A stretch of DNA of 64,000 nt. Origin: Pseudomonas chlororaphis (GTDB lineage Bacteria; Pseudomonadota; Gammaproteobacteria; Pseudomonadales; Pseudomonadaceae). Position 1 is the first letter of the stretch, and every line of letters begins with the position of its first letter. Under the pieces are notes generated by a model, which worked only from the letters and a program-made list of their open reading frames with translations, was not told where the DNA came from and did no database searches. The stretch spans positions 62,001-126,000 of the forward strand of contig NZ_MSCT01000011.1 of assembly GCF_001921865.1 (NCBI RefSeq), given 5' to 3'. A program made the translations under genes and the position numbers. This document shows, piece after piece, positions 43,390 to 52,556 of the stretch.

Positions 43390-45250
43390 CCGCGGCCAGC
43401 CGCTGGAACGGGTTGACCACTTCGCCCTTGCCGAACGGCATGCTGCCCGGGCCGCCGGCGCGTTCGATCATCGGCGTCAGCAGCAGTTTCTGCGGCCAGC
43501 GTGGGGCCTCGAACAGCTGATGGCGGATCAGCGCCCGCGCCGCGTCGTCGAACTCGATGCTCTCCAGCAACCCGTCCAGCACGTCGCGCAAACGGCCCCA
43601 CAGCGCGGTGACCGGCATCTGGTAGACCTGGGCCAGGGTGTCGATGATCGCCCGCACGTTGACCTGGATCGCCAGGGTCTGCAGCCAGAACAGCAGGTCC
43701 TCGGGACGCTGGTGGTACAGGGTGTTGGCGTGGCCTTTCTTGATCCGGTACTCGGGGTCGGCCATGCCGTTGCGCTCCAGCCACGGCACGAAGATGCGCA
43801 GCGAATCGTGGTCGCGCAGCAGCAGGCCCTGGGCCTGGCCGGCCTTCCACACCAGCACCGCGTTCTGCCCGTGCACCTCGCCGAGCATGCCCAGGCGGAA
43901 CATCCGCAGGTTGACGTCGAAGAAACGCTGGCACAGCTCGCCGAACAGGGTCAGCACCGACGCCGGGGTCGCCGGCAGTGCGCGGTACTGCATCCACTCA
44001 TCGAAGAAGTGCCGGTCGCTGCCAGGCAACGGCGTGCCCAGGGCGGCCATCGGCAGCAGGCGGCACTCCGGGTCGTCGAGCAGCGCCTGCGGGTAGCCGC
44101 GGACCATCGCCGACAGGTGCCGCGGCGCCTCGTCGAACAGGGTCGCCTGGGGCGGCATAAAGGCCCACCACTTGCTCTCGTCGCACAGGTGCAGGCTCTG
44201 CTCCAGCACCGGGTCGAGGCGCCGTACCTGATGCAGCAGCGCTTCGCTGAGGCCGCCGTTGATCATCTTCACCGCCGGCAGGTAACGCGAGGCGCCCAGG
44301 GAATAGATGGCCATCGGCAGCTTCAGGTAGTCGGCGCTGGCGAAGCACGGGGTCATCGAACGCAGCGACGAGGTGGCGAACACCGTGGCCTCGCTGAAGT
44401 CCAGGCGCTGGCAGTCGCCGCGGGCGAAAGCTTCGCCCAACTGCGCCTGCAACACATGCTCGAACTGCCACGGGTGCACCGGCAGCGCCACGTGGCTGGC
44501 GTCGATGCCGCGCGCGTGCAGTTCCGCGGCCAGCCGCGCCTGCAAGGCCTCGGGCAACAGGTAGCGCGCCGGGTACACCTGCTCCAGGTCGTCGACGCCC
44601 GCGCCGCCCTGCAGCAGGGTCTTGCGCACCGCCACCCAGTTCAGCGCCACCGGCTGGGCGAACTCGGCCTGGTACTGCTGGTACTCGGCCTGCAACAGGC
44701 CCTGCTTGGCCTTGGCCAGCGGGTGGTACGGCCGGTCGCGCAACGAGGCCCACTGCTCCATGGTGCGGAAAAAGGTCGCGCCGTCCTGGGCCATCAGGTC
44801 CTGGTGGTCGACCCGGTGCTCCAGGGACAAGGCGGTCTGCCAGACGCTGATATGCAGTACTTCGAGGAACAGCGTGAGGCCCTTTTCGTTGTCCTGGAAA
44901 CGCGGCCCCATGCCGGTGAACACCCGCTTCATGAACTCCACCGGGCCCAGGACGGTCCAGCGCTGCTCCTGGCGGGCCAACACCGGGGTGCCCGGAACTT
45001 TTTCCCATTGCTGGGTGATGCCCGGGCGCAGGGCGATGCTGACGAAGCGCTGTTCCTGGGCGTCGCAGCACCATTCCCAGAGGCGTTCGCCGGTAGCGGC
45101 GCTCTCCAGCGCCGGCGCCTCGGGATGGGCCTGGCGCCATTGGCCGGCCGTCAGCAGCGGCAAGGGCTCGCGGCCAAAGAAGTCTTCGGCGAGCAGGCAG
45201 TCGATCAAGTCCTGCATCACCAGTTGCGCGGCCAGGGTCGTGACGTTCAT
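43382..45250 (-). CDS. acsA: NIS siderophore synthetase AcsA (IucA/IucC family)
   Basis: This 622-residue ligase has IucA/IucC motifs FATSSLRSMTP (nucleotide-binding loop) and VALPVHPWQFEHVLQAQLGE, and a C-terminal FhuF-like/transporter domain (VHGQNAVLVWKAGQAQGLLL). In achromobactin assembly AcsA is thought to add diaminobutyrate to the citryl intermediate (type C in the Challis scheme). AGAAGGAAA precedes the ATG. It lies four bases after acsB and overlaps cbrA. Function is assigned by gene order, with high similarity in architecture to the other two synthetases. Confidence 0.88.
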   Translation of the reverse strand: MNVTTLAAQLVMQDLIDCLLAEDFFGREPLPLLTAGQWRQAHPEAPALESAATGERLWEWCCDAQEQRFVSIALRPGITQQWEKVPGTPVLARQEQRWTVLGPVEFMKRVFTGMGPRFQDNEKGLTLFLEVLHISVWQTALSLEHRVDHQDLMAQDGATFFRTMEQWASLRDRPYHPLAKAKQGLLQAEYQQYQAEFAQPVALNWVAVRKTLLQGGAGVDDLEQVYPARYLLPEALQARLAAELHARGIDASHVALPVHPWQFEHVLQAQLGEAFARGDCQRLDFSEATVFATSSLRSMTPCFASADYLKLPMAIYSLGASRYLPAVKMINGGLSEALLHQVRRLDPVLEQSLHLCDESKWWAFMPPQATLFDEAPRHLSAMVRGYPQALLDDPECRLLPMAALGTPLPGSDRHFFDEWMQYRALPATPASVLTLFGELCQRFFDVNLRMFRLGMLGEVHGQNAVLVWKAGQAQGLLLRDHDSLRIFVPWLERNGMADPEYRIKKGHANTLYHQRPEDLLFWLQTLAIQVNVRAIIDTLAQVYQMPVTALWGRLRDVLDGLLESIEFDDAARALIRHQLFEAPRWPQKLLLTPMIERAGGPGSMPFGKGEVVNPFQRLAADA

Positions 45251-45254
45251 CGGA

Positions 45255-46028
45255 TCAGTTTCCTTCTAGAGAAAGGGTGGCCAACCTGGCCTGGAGGGCA
45301 CGAAAGGCGATGCCGCGTTCGTCGCCGAGGACAAAGGCGCGGACCCCGCGCTCGCGCCAGCGGCCGAGGTCGCCGCTTTGCCTTGGAATCGCGCAGTACG
45401 GCACGCCGGCATGGTCCGCCGCCTGCCAGCTGTCGAGCAGCGCCTGCTGCACCGCCGGCTGGTCGATCTGCCAGGGCATGCCGAGGGATTGCGACAGGTC
45501 GGCGGCGCCTTCGAGGATCATGTCCAGGCCCGGCACCGCGGCGATCTGCGCGGCGTTGTCGACCCCCGCGGCACTTTCGATCATCGCCACCAGCAGGATC
45601 TGTGCATTGGCCTGGGCCACGTACTGCGCCAGGCTGTGCTTGCCGAAACTGCCGGGGCGCCCGGCGTTGAGGCTGCGCTGGCCCAGCGGGTGGTACTTGC
45701 ACGCGGCGACCGCCGCCGCCAGTTGCGCGGCGGATTCGATCATCGGCAGCACGATGCCCTGGGCGCCGCCGTCGAGCAGGCGCAGCAGGGTTTTCGGGTT
45801 GAGGTCGGCGACCCGCACCAGCGGCGTCAGCTCGTAGGCTTCGGCCGTGCGGATCATGTGCTCGACGGTTTCCGGATTGATCAGCACGTGCTCCATGTCG
45901 ATGATCACGAAGTCGAACCCGGCCTCGGCGATCAGCTCGATCGACGCCGGCGCCGGGATCGACGCGATCAACCCGTACACCGTCTGCCCGGCCGCCAGTT
46001 TGCGTTTCAGCTGGTTGGTTCTCAGCAT
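45255..46028 (-). CDS. acsB: HpcH/HpaI-family aldolase AcsB
   Basis: The 257-residue class II aldolase-fold protein has metal-site residues in FVIIDMEHVLINPETVEHMI and EGAADLSQSLG, and the GIVLPMIESAAQL segment of the HpcH/HpaI/citrate lyase beta family. In achromobactin loci AcsB is proposed to provide the citrate-type unit or process a keto acid; the reaction has not to my knowledge been firmly shown. It overlaps the acsC stop by seven bases. Confidence 0.87.
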   Translation of the reverse strand: MLRTNQLKRKLAAGQTVYGLIASIPAPASIELIAEAGFDFVIIDMEHVLINPETVEHMIRTAEAYELTPLVRVADLNPKTLLRLLDGGAQGIVLPMIESAAQLAAAVAACKYHPLGQRSLNAGRPGSFGKHSLAQYVAQANAQILLVAMIESAAGVDNAAQIAAVPGLDMILEGAADLSQSLGMPWQIDQPAVQQALLDSWQAADHAGVPYCAIPRQSGDLGRWRERGVRAFVLGDERGIAFRALQARLATLSLEGN

Positions 46029-47884
46029 GTCTGCGGCCTGTAAGCGTGCAGCGGGTTGGGCACCGACTTGAAGCGCCGTTCGCCGTCGCCCAGCAGGCGG
46101 CGCTTGGTCAGCTCCTCGACTTCGTAGCTCGGCGCGAACACGTCGAACAGGCCGAAGCGGTCACGGTGCTGCGGGTGGGCCGCCTGATAGTCGAGGATCA
46201 CCTCGGCGGTCATCTGCCAGAAGCGCCCTTCGTCCAGTTGGTAGTGCTGGCGCAGGAAGATCGCCATTTCCGCCAGGCAGATGAAGAAGAAACAGTCGCA
46301 GGAGAAGTCGCGCACCGCGTTGACGTCGTCGGTGAGGATGAAGGAGTTGCGATTGAGCGCCGCGTGGCTGGCCGGCAACGGCACCAGCTGCGGGCACAGT
46401 TCGGGCCGCCCCAGGTGCGCCGGCGAGTAGCGCACGCCGTCGTGGAAGTCTTTCAGGGCGATGCGCTGCGGCCAGCCCTGCTTGACGATCAGCACGATGT
46501 TCTGGCCGTGGGACTCCATGCCGATGCCTTCGGCGTAGAGCATGTGGATGATCGGCGGCACCGTGACCTTGAGCAGCTGGCGGGTCCAGTCCTCGAGGCC
46601 GTACTGGCGTATCCAGGCGTCGATAAAGGGCTGCTGCGGCCCCTCGGCGTAGCGGTTTTCCACATGGCTCAGGCCGTTGAACGGCACCGCCTGCTCGTCG
46701 GTCTTGAGGTACTGATGGAGGCTTTCGCGCCAGATCGCCCCCAGGGTGCCGTAGGCCTGGACCGCGCGGGATTGCGGCAAGTGCGGGTAGTCGAAGCTGA
46801 CCCCGGCGACTTCGCCGAGGATCACGAAATCCAGGGCGCGGGCGGTGCTGTCGCTGGCGATCAGTTGCTGCAGCCAGTCGGTGATGATCGGCCCGTTCAG
46901 CACCGTGTGCCGCGCCAGGATCCGCGTGCTGGAGGTGTTGGTCATGCTCATGGCCAACTTGACGTAGGGCCGTTCCTTGACCGTGGCATTGGCCAGGGTG
47001 CGGATCGACTGCTGGGCCTTGTACTCGTCAATCGAGGCGCCGAGGTAGATCAGCTCGCCGCTGAGCAGCTCCGGGTAGAAGGTCGAGACAATCACATTTT
47101 CCCATTGCCACGGGTGCACCGGCAGCAGTTGGTAGTCGTCCAGCGCCCTGCCCTGGCTAGCCAGTTGCCGGGCGACCTGTTGCCAGCGCTGGGCCCCCAG
47201 TTCCTGCTGGATAAAAGCCGGAAAATCGATCTTGCGCGAATGGTTGGACGCCGCCCGTTCGCGCGCTACCGCCAGCCACACCACGCCGATCGGCGTGGCG
47301 AATTCCGGGCCGTAGGCCTGGTTGTCGGCCAGGGAAAAACCGATCCGCGACTTGTAGCACGGGTGGTAGCTGTGGGCGTCCATGAAGTGCTGTTCCAGGG
47401 CGTCGACGTCCAACTCATGGGCCGGCACCGCGGCCCGATAACCCTGGTTGCGGGCTTGCAGGTCCTTGAGCTGGGTCTGCTCCAGCTCCTGGATAAAGCG
47501 CCCCAGGTGCGGGCTGTCCTGGTAGTCGCCGAGCAGTTCGGCCAGGGCCTGGTGCAGGTCCGGCACGCTGCGCTGGCCACTACCGTCGACCCGTTCCAGG
47601 CTGGCCGGGTCGAGGCGGATCAGCTCGAAACTGGCGCTGAGCAGCCCGTCGCAGCGGTACTCCACCCGCGCCTGCTGGCGATCGAGGCCGAGCACCACGA
47701 AGCGCTGCAAGCCGTTTTCCAGGGGCGTGCTGTCGAAGCGCAGCACGCCTTCGTAGAACAGGGTCTGCAACAGCTGGCCGACCACCCGCTGCCGGACTTT
47801 TTCGTTGATCCGCGGATCCACCGCGGCCAGCCAGGCGCCGGGGCCGGAGCCGTTGCTGGAGGTTGTCGAGCGTGCAATCGCCAT
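46022..47884 (-). CDS. acsC: NIS siderophore synthetase AcsC (IucA/IucC family)
   Basis: This 620-residue ligase has MTNTSSTRILARHTVLNGP (nucleotide loop) and LLPVHPWQWENVIVSTFYPE, and the C-terminal SHGQNIVLIVKQGWPQRIAL. AcsC is proposed to attach alpha-ketoglutarate units (type B) to finish achromobactin. The ATG at 47884 has AAGG seven bases upstream; an in-frame ATG two codons earlier (47890) has it too close. The gene starts 24 bases after the yhcA stop. Confidence 0.88.
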   Translation of the reverse strand: MAIARSTTSSNGSGPGAWLAAVDPRINEKVRQRVVGQLLQTLFYEGVLRFDSTPLENGLQRFVVLGLDRQQARVEYRCDGLLSASFELIRLDPASLERVDGSGQRSVPDLHQALAELLGDYQDSPHLGRFIQELEQTQLKDLQARNQGYRAAVPAHELDVDALEQHFMDAHSYHPCYKSRIGFSLADNQAYGPEFATPIGVVWLAVARERAASNHSRKIDFPAFIQQELGAQRWQQVARQLASQGRALDDYQLLPVHPWQWENVIVSTFYPELLSGELIYLGASIDEYKAQQSIRTLANATVKERPYVKLAMSMTNTSSTRILARHTVLNGPIITDWLQQLIASDSTARALDFVILGEVAGVSFDYPHLPQSRAVQAYGTLGAIWRESLHQYLKTDEQAVPFNGLSHVENRYAEGPQQPFIDAWIRQYGLEDWTRQLLKVTVPPIIHMLYAEGIGMESHGQNIVLIVKQGWPQRIALKDFHDGVRYSPAHLGRPELCPQLVPLPASHAALNRNSFILTDDVNAVRDFSCDCFFFICLAEMAIFLRQHYQLDEGRFWQMTAEVILDYQAAHPQHRDRFGLFDVFAPSYEVEELTKRRLLGDGERRFKSVPNPLHAYRPQTC

Positions 47885-47908
47885 ATTCATACCTTGGGCA
47901 AAGAAGGG

Positions 47909-49330
47909 TTAACGGTGTTCGAGCGCGCCGGGCAGTGCCTCGGGCGTCGCGTCGGAATGGGGAAAACGCCAGGCGCAGGGCAACGCCAGGAGGATCAGCA
48001 GGCCGGTGACCACGAACACTTCGCTGATGGCCCCGGACAGGTCCAGGGCCCCCGCCAGCTCCGCCTGCGGGGCGCCGGCCAGGCGAAACTCCAGCCACAG
48101 CGAGGCGATGACGATGGCCAGGGACGACAGCAGGCGCCGCGAGATGTTGTTCATCGCCGCGCCCTGGGTGACCATCGGCTCGGGCAAGGCATTCAGCCCG
48201 GCGGTGGTCACCGGCATGTAGGACAGGCCCAGGCCCGCGCCGCGCAGCATCATCAACCCGAACACCAGGCCAATGCCGGCGCCGGCCGGGAGCAGGCCCA
48301 GGGCCAGGGTCGAGAGCCCGGTCAACAGCAAGCCGATAGAGACCACCCCGCGCGGCCCATGACGGTCCAGGGCCGTGCCGCCCAGACGCCCGAAGAGGCT
48401 GGCGAACACCGCGGTGCAGAGCAGCGCCAGGCCGGTCCAGATAGCGCTGTAGCCCAGCACCGTCTGCACCAGCAACGGCAGCAGCACCAGGCACTCGAAC
48501 ATGCCCACCGACTGCACCACGGCAATCAACACGCTCAGGCGATAGCCGCGCAGGGCGAAGATCCGCAGGTTCAGCAGCGGCGCCTCGCGGCGCAGTTCCA
48601 AACGCACGAACGCCGCCAGGCACAGCACGCCGATCAGCAACAGGCCCAGGTTCAGCGGGTCCGTCAGCGCGGCGGCCTGGTGCAGGCGGCTGATGGCGAA
48701 CATCAGCAGGCCGATGCCCGAGGCGATCAACAGGTAGCCGGCCAGGTCGAACGGCTTGCGTTCGGCCGGCTCCGACGCCGGCAGGATGGCCAGGCCCATC
48801 AGCAGCGCGAGCAGGCCGATCGGCACGTTCATCAAAAACAGCGAACGCCAGCTGAACCACTCCAGCAGCAGGCTGCCGCACAGCGGCCCGAGCGCCGGCG
48901 CGAGCATCACCGCCGCGCCCCACAGGCCGGTGACCCGGCCGCGCTCGTCCTTGGCGTAGACCGCGAAGATGATCGCCAACGACAGCGGGATCATCAGCCC
49001 GCTGGCGATGCCCTGCACCACCCGCGCGACGATCACCCAGGCGATGGAGTCGGCCAGCGCGCCGAGCAGCGAGCCGCCGACGAACAGCGCCACGCCCCAC
49101 AAGTACAGCTGCCGGCGCCCCAGGCGCTGGGCCAGGAAGCTGGTCAGCGGCATGGTCATGCCCATGCTGGTCATGAACGCCGCGACGATCCAGGTGGCCA
49201 GCAGCGGGCCAATGGCGAAGGCGTCCATGAACGCCGGCAGCGCCGGGTTCAGCGAACTGTTGTTGAGGCTGACGGTCAGGGTGCCCAGCAGCACGTTGAC
49301 CACCACCCAGCTGCGCGGGGCCTTGATCAC
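47909..49330 (-). CDS. yhcA: MFS exporter YhcA (DHA2 family), siderophore efflux
   Basis: The 473-residue membrane protein has about 14 helices and the DHA2/EmrB type motifs (SSLNPALPAFMDAFAIGPLL, GRRQLYLWGVALFVGGSLLG, RVVQGIASGLMIPLSLAI, WRSLFLMNVPIGLLALLM). The ATG overlaps the acsE stop (ATGA). Its place in the middle of the biosynthetic genes, as in Dickeya, marks it as the achromobactin exporter. Substrate is inferred. Confidence 0.88.
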   Translation of the reverse strand: MIKAPRSWVVVNVLLGTLTVSLNNSSLNPALPAFMDAFAIGPLLATWIVAAFMTSMGMTMPLTSFLAQRLGRRQLYLWGVALFVGGSLLGALADSIAWVIVARVVQGIASGLMIPLSLAIIFAVYAKDERGRVTGLWGAAVMLAPALGPLCGSLLLEWFSWRSLFLMNVPIGLLALLMGLAILPASEPAERKPFDLAGYLLIASGIGLLMFAISRLHQAAALTDPLNLGLLLIGVLCLAAFVRLELRREAPLLNLRIFALRGYRLSVLIAVVQSVGMFECLVLLPLLVQTVLGYSAIWTGLALLCTAVFASLFGRLGGTALDRHGPRGVVSIGLLLTGLSTLALGLLPAGAGIGLVFGLMMLRGAGLGLSYMPVTTAGLNALPEPMVTQGAAMNNISRRLLSSLAIVIASLWLEFRLAGAPQAELAGALDLSGAISEVFVVTGLLILLALPCAWRFPHSDATPEALPGALEHR

Positions 49331-50547
49331 AGTGCCGCCCCTTCGAGCAACCGGCCCTGGCGCAGGAAGTGCTGCGCCGGCCGTGGGTGGCAGAGAAAGT
49401 CGGCGTGGGAAATGTTGTAGCCGTAGGCCCCGGCCATCGGCAGCACCAGCAGGTCACCGACTTCGACACCCTTGAGCGGCTGGGCGCGGCTGAGCACATC
49501 CTTGGGCGTGCACAGCTGGCCGACCACGGTCCAGGCACGCTCCGGCGCCTGCTCGTCGCGCCGCCCGCGCGGCAGGTGGATCAGCGGGTGGTCGTGGCTC
49601 TGCGCCGCCGGCAGGCGGAACTGGTGGGTGCCGCCGCGGCACACCAGGAAATGCTCGCCATGGCTGGTCTTGGTGTCCAGCACCTCGATCACGTAGTAAC
49701 CGCAGAAGGCACTGATAAAGCGGCCCGGCTCGAAGCGCAGGATCGGCGCCTGGCCGCCCTGCTCCGCCAGCCGCCGTTCCAGGTGGCGGCACAGGCGCTG
49801 CCAGTCGAACTGCCGGCCGCTCAGGTAGTCGACGCCGATGCCGCCGCCGACGTTGAGGTGGGTCAGCTGGTGCGGATGCGCCGCCAGGGCCCGCCACTGC
49901 GACCAGCGTTGCAGGTAGAAATCCAGCAGTTGTTCATGGCGTTCCACCGATTGCTGGTGGGACATGGCGTGCACATGGAAACCCTTGAGGCGCAGGTGGC
50001 TGGCCCGATCGACGCGTTGCACCGCCTCGGCCAGTTCCGCCTCGTCGATGCCGAACGGCGTGGCGGTGCCGGCCATGGCCAGCCGGCTCGACTGGTTCTG
50101 CGGCAACTGCGGGTTGATGCGGATAAATACCGCCTGCACCCGTCCGGCGGCCGCGGCCAGGCGTTGCAGGCGCTCGATCTCGTTGAGGCTTTCCAGGTGC
50201 ACCGCTTCCACGCCGTGGGCCAACGCCGCGCGCAGGTCGGAATCGAGCTTGCCGGGGCCGGAAAACACATACGGCTTGGGCGTCGGGCACGCCGCCACCC
50301 GCTCGATCTCGCCACCCGAGGAAATCTCGAACCCCGTGACCAGCGGGGCCAGCGCCGCCAGCACCGGCGCCTCGCTGTTGGCCTTGATCGCGTAGTACAG
50401 CTCGACCCCGACCGGCAGCGCCGCCATCACCTGGCGCACATGGGCCTGCAAGGCGTCGAGGTCGTAGATAAAGGCCGCCAGCGGGTCGGCGCTGTCGGCC
50501 CGGGCACGCTCGATAGCACCCAGGAGCGTCGGGGACAACTCAGCCAT
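49327..50547 (-). CDS. acsE: PLP-dependent decarboxylase AcsE
   Basis: The 406-residue fold-III decarboxylase (LysA/ornithine decarboxylase type) has the PLP lysine in VELYYAIKANSEAP, the glycine-rich phosphate loop near THLNVGGGIGVDYLSGRQFD, and GPGKLDSDLRAALAHGVEAV. AcsE is proposed to make ethanolamine from serine (or act on the citryl-serine intermediate) for achromobactin. It overlaps the acsD stop by eight bases. Confidence 0.88.
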   Translation of the reverse strand: MAELSPTLLGAIERARADSADPLAAFIYDLDALQAHVRQVMAALPVGVELYYAIKANSEAPVLAALAPLVTGFEISSGGEIERVAACPTPKPYVFSGPGKLDSDLRAALAHGVEAVHLESLNEIERLQRLAAAAGRVQAVFIRINPQLPQNQSSRLAMAGTATPFGIDEAELAEAVQRVDRASHLRLKGFHVHAMSHQQSVERHEQLLDFYLQRWSQWRALAAHPHQLTHLNVGGGIGVDYLSGRQFDWQRLCRHLERRLAEQGGQAPILRFEPGRFISAFCGYYVIEVLDTKTSHGEHFLVCRGGTHQFRLPAAQSHDHPLIHLPRGRRDEQAPERAWTVVGQLCTPKDVLSRAQPLKGVEVGDLLVLPMAGAYGYNISHADFLCHPRPAQHFLRQGRLLEGAAL

Positions 50548-52324
50548 AACGCGCCTCCTCGCTCCACGGCGAACTCAGGCTGACGTAGCCGGCCTGGCGA
50601 TCGGCCTTGGCCGCCAGGCGCACCTTGAGGTTGGTCTTGCAGGCGATCGGCTGGCCGGCGATCAGCGCGTCCAGCTCCGGCGCCGGACGCACCAGCTCCG
50701 CGCGGATGGCGCGCAACTGCCGCTCGACCCTTTGCCACATCGCCGGCGCCAGGTGCGGGCGCTCCCAGCTCAGGGCCAGCACCGCCTCGGACAGGTTGTT
50801 GATCAGCAGGCAATAGGTGATGCGGCTCCAGCCCTGCTCGCGGGAATACAGCAACGACTGGCGCACCCGCGGGTGCAGGCCGACGTCGATCTGCGCCATG
50901 CCCAGCTCGTCGGTCAGCTTGACCCCCTCGAAATCCCGCAGCAGCAGCTGTTGCGGTCGGCCCTGGTCGTGGATCAGCACGCTGTTCTGCAAGTGCGGTT
51001 CCATCACCACGCCATGGTTGAAGAACAACGCCAGCACCGGCCGCAGCAACAGCGCCTGGTAACGGTCGAACCAGTCCACCAGTTGCGCGTCGGCCAGCTC
51101 GCGAGCGTCGAAGCCTTGCAGGAAGTCGTGCACCAGCGGCCGCGAATGGATGTCGCGGGCAAACAGGGTGCCGGCCATCACGCTGCGCTCGGCGCCGGCG
51201 CGACGGCAGAAGTTTTCCCGCAGGATCGCCCCGGTCTGCTCGCGGAACCAATGCGCGTCGGCCTCGCTGGCCTGGGCCGGGGCCCAGCTCATGGAGCCCG
51301 GCTCGGCCACCGCCGAAAGGCCGCCGAGCGTCTGGGCCTGGGTGCGCTGCAAGCGCTGGAACAGCTGGTCGATGATCAGTGTGCTTTCCAGCTCGTACCA
51401 GGCGTTCTTGCGCACGCAGTTGGTGATGCGCACGTTCAGAGAGCCCTTGATGAAATAGTCGTGGCCCTCGATGTACCAGGTGCGCATCGACGCGGTCGGG
51501 CTGGCCAGCGGCCCGGTCGCCCCGCGGTCCACCACCTCGCCCAGTTCCAGCAGGCGCTGCACGCGGCGGTCCTGCATGAACAGCTCGGCCTGCACCGGGT
51601 GCATGCAGATCAACGCATGCCCCGGACGCGCCCGGCCCTGGTCGGCGAAACCGGCCATCACCTGTTCCTCGCTGAGGCCGTTGGCGGTCACGCGCAAGCC
51701 TTGGCGCGGTACCTCGAACAGGTGCAGCGCGGTCTCGGCCTGGAATTCCGGGGCGTAGGTTTCCTGGGCCAGGTGCGCCGGCCACAGCCGCGCCTTGGGC
51801 GCCGGGTGGTTGGGGTGGCCGAACCACAGGCCCTGCTCGCTGGCCAGGTAGCCGCTCAGCGGCGCCGGGCCCTGGCCGTCCATGTTGTGGGCAACGATGG
51901 CGGCGGTCAGCAGTTGGCTTTGCAGCACCTGGTCGAGCAACTCGTCGTTGCTGGCCCGGGTCATGTGCTCGCACGCACCGAGCAGGCGCTCGACGAATTC
52001 GCCGAACGCCAGGCAGCGCCAGGTTTCGCCGTCGCGCCGGGCATACACGTCGGACAGGTAACGGTGGCTGCCGAGGTGGTCGCGGCGGTCGACCATGACG
52101 AAGAACTGCTGCCGGTTCGGCAGGTCGATGGTCAGCGGGATGCCCTTCCATTCCAAACCGTCCAGGTAGCTGCCGGGAGCGATGCCCTGCATCTCGGGCG
52201 GCCAACGGTAACTCAGGCAGTTTTCCGGCAGGGCGAACTCTTTGATCAGGCAATTGAGCAAGGCGCGCGTAGTCGCCAGTTCACTGACCATCGTCGATAA
52301 AACAGTGCGATCCGAATAATTCAT
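50540..52324 (-). CDS. acsD: NIS siderophore synthetase AcsD (IucA/IucC family)
   Basis: This 594-residue ligase has SPTASMRTWYIEGHDYFIKG (nucleotide loop), ALICMHPVQAELFMQDRRVQ (HPVQ in place of HPWQ) and the C-terminal VVMEPHLQNSVLIHDQGRPQ. AcsD carries out the first committed step, condensing citrate with L-serine (type A). GGAG five bases before 52324 fixes the start (MNYSDRTVLSTMVSELATTR); the longer in-frame TTG is unlikely. It begins a run of overlapping genes that continues to the RraA-like gene. Confidence 0.9.
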   Translation of the reverse strand: MNYSDRTVLSTMVSELATTRALLNCLIKEFALPENCLSYRWPPEMQGIAPGSYLDGLEWKGIPLTIDLPNRQQFFVMVDRRDHLGSHRYLSDVYARRDGETWRCLAFGEFVERLLGACEHMTRASNDELLDQVLQSQLLTAAIVAHNMDGQGPAPLSGYLASEQGLWFGHPNHPAPKARLWPAHLAQETYAPEFQAETALHLFEVPRQGLRVTANGLSEEQVMAGFADQGRARPGHALICMHPVQAELFMQDRRVQRLLELGEVVDRGATGPLASPTASMRTWYIEGHDYFIKGSLNVRITNCVRKNAWYELESTLIIDQLFQRLQRTQAQTLGGLSAVAEPGSMSWAPAQASEADAHWFREQTGAILRENFCRRAGAERSVMAGTLFARDIHSRPLVHDFLQGFDARELADAQLVDWFDRYQALLLRPVLALFFNHGVVMEPHLQNSVLIHDQGRPQQLLLRDFEGVKLTDELGMAQIDVGLHPRVRQSLLYSREQGWSRITYCLLINNLSEAVLALSWERPHLAPAMWQRVERQLRAIRAELVRPAPELDALIAGQPIACKTNLKVRLAAKADRQAGYVSLSSPWSEEARYG

Positions 52325-52556
52325 AGCTGCTCCACAGTCGCCCGTGCGGTCATTGGTTACGTGATGTCGCGACAAAGAGTTAGTTATAGGCCGGCCACAA
52401 TAAAAAGCCGACAGTTACCCGTCAGGCAAACTCGCCTGTTTGTACTTTCAATAAACAATCTACGGCTCGAAGTTATGACAACGAGAGGTCACCGTATAAA
52501 AATGCCACACGTTCATTAATGCCTTCTGCGCGTGCGTAATATCCGCCCCGGCAACT
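52325..52556 (-). other. Gap between acsF and acsD
   Basis: The 232 bases are AT-rich with no ORF. A hairpin CAGGC-aaactc-GCCTG followed by TTTGT reads on the plus strand near 52422-52442. I see no convincing Fur box. The gap may contain a second promoter for acsD onward; acsF would otherwise lead the operon. Confidence 0.4.

Noticed and set aside
46046..49420. A 1124-codon open frame on the plus strand across acsC and yhcA
   Set aside because: It is antisense to two well-recognised genes and has the His/Gln/Arg-rich composition of a GC-bias shadow frame.
52422..52442. CAGGC-aaactc-GCCTG hairpin in the acsF-acsD gap considered as an ANTAR element
   Set aside because: The six-base loop does not have G at position 4, there is no second hairpin, and siderophore genes are not known ANTAR targets.
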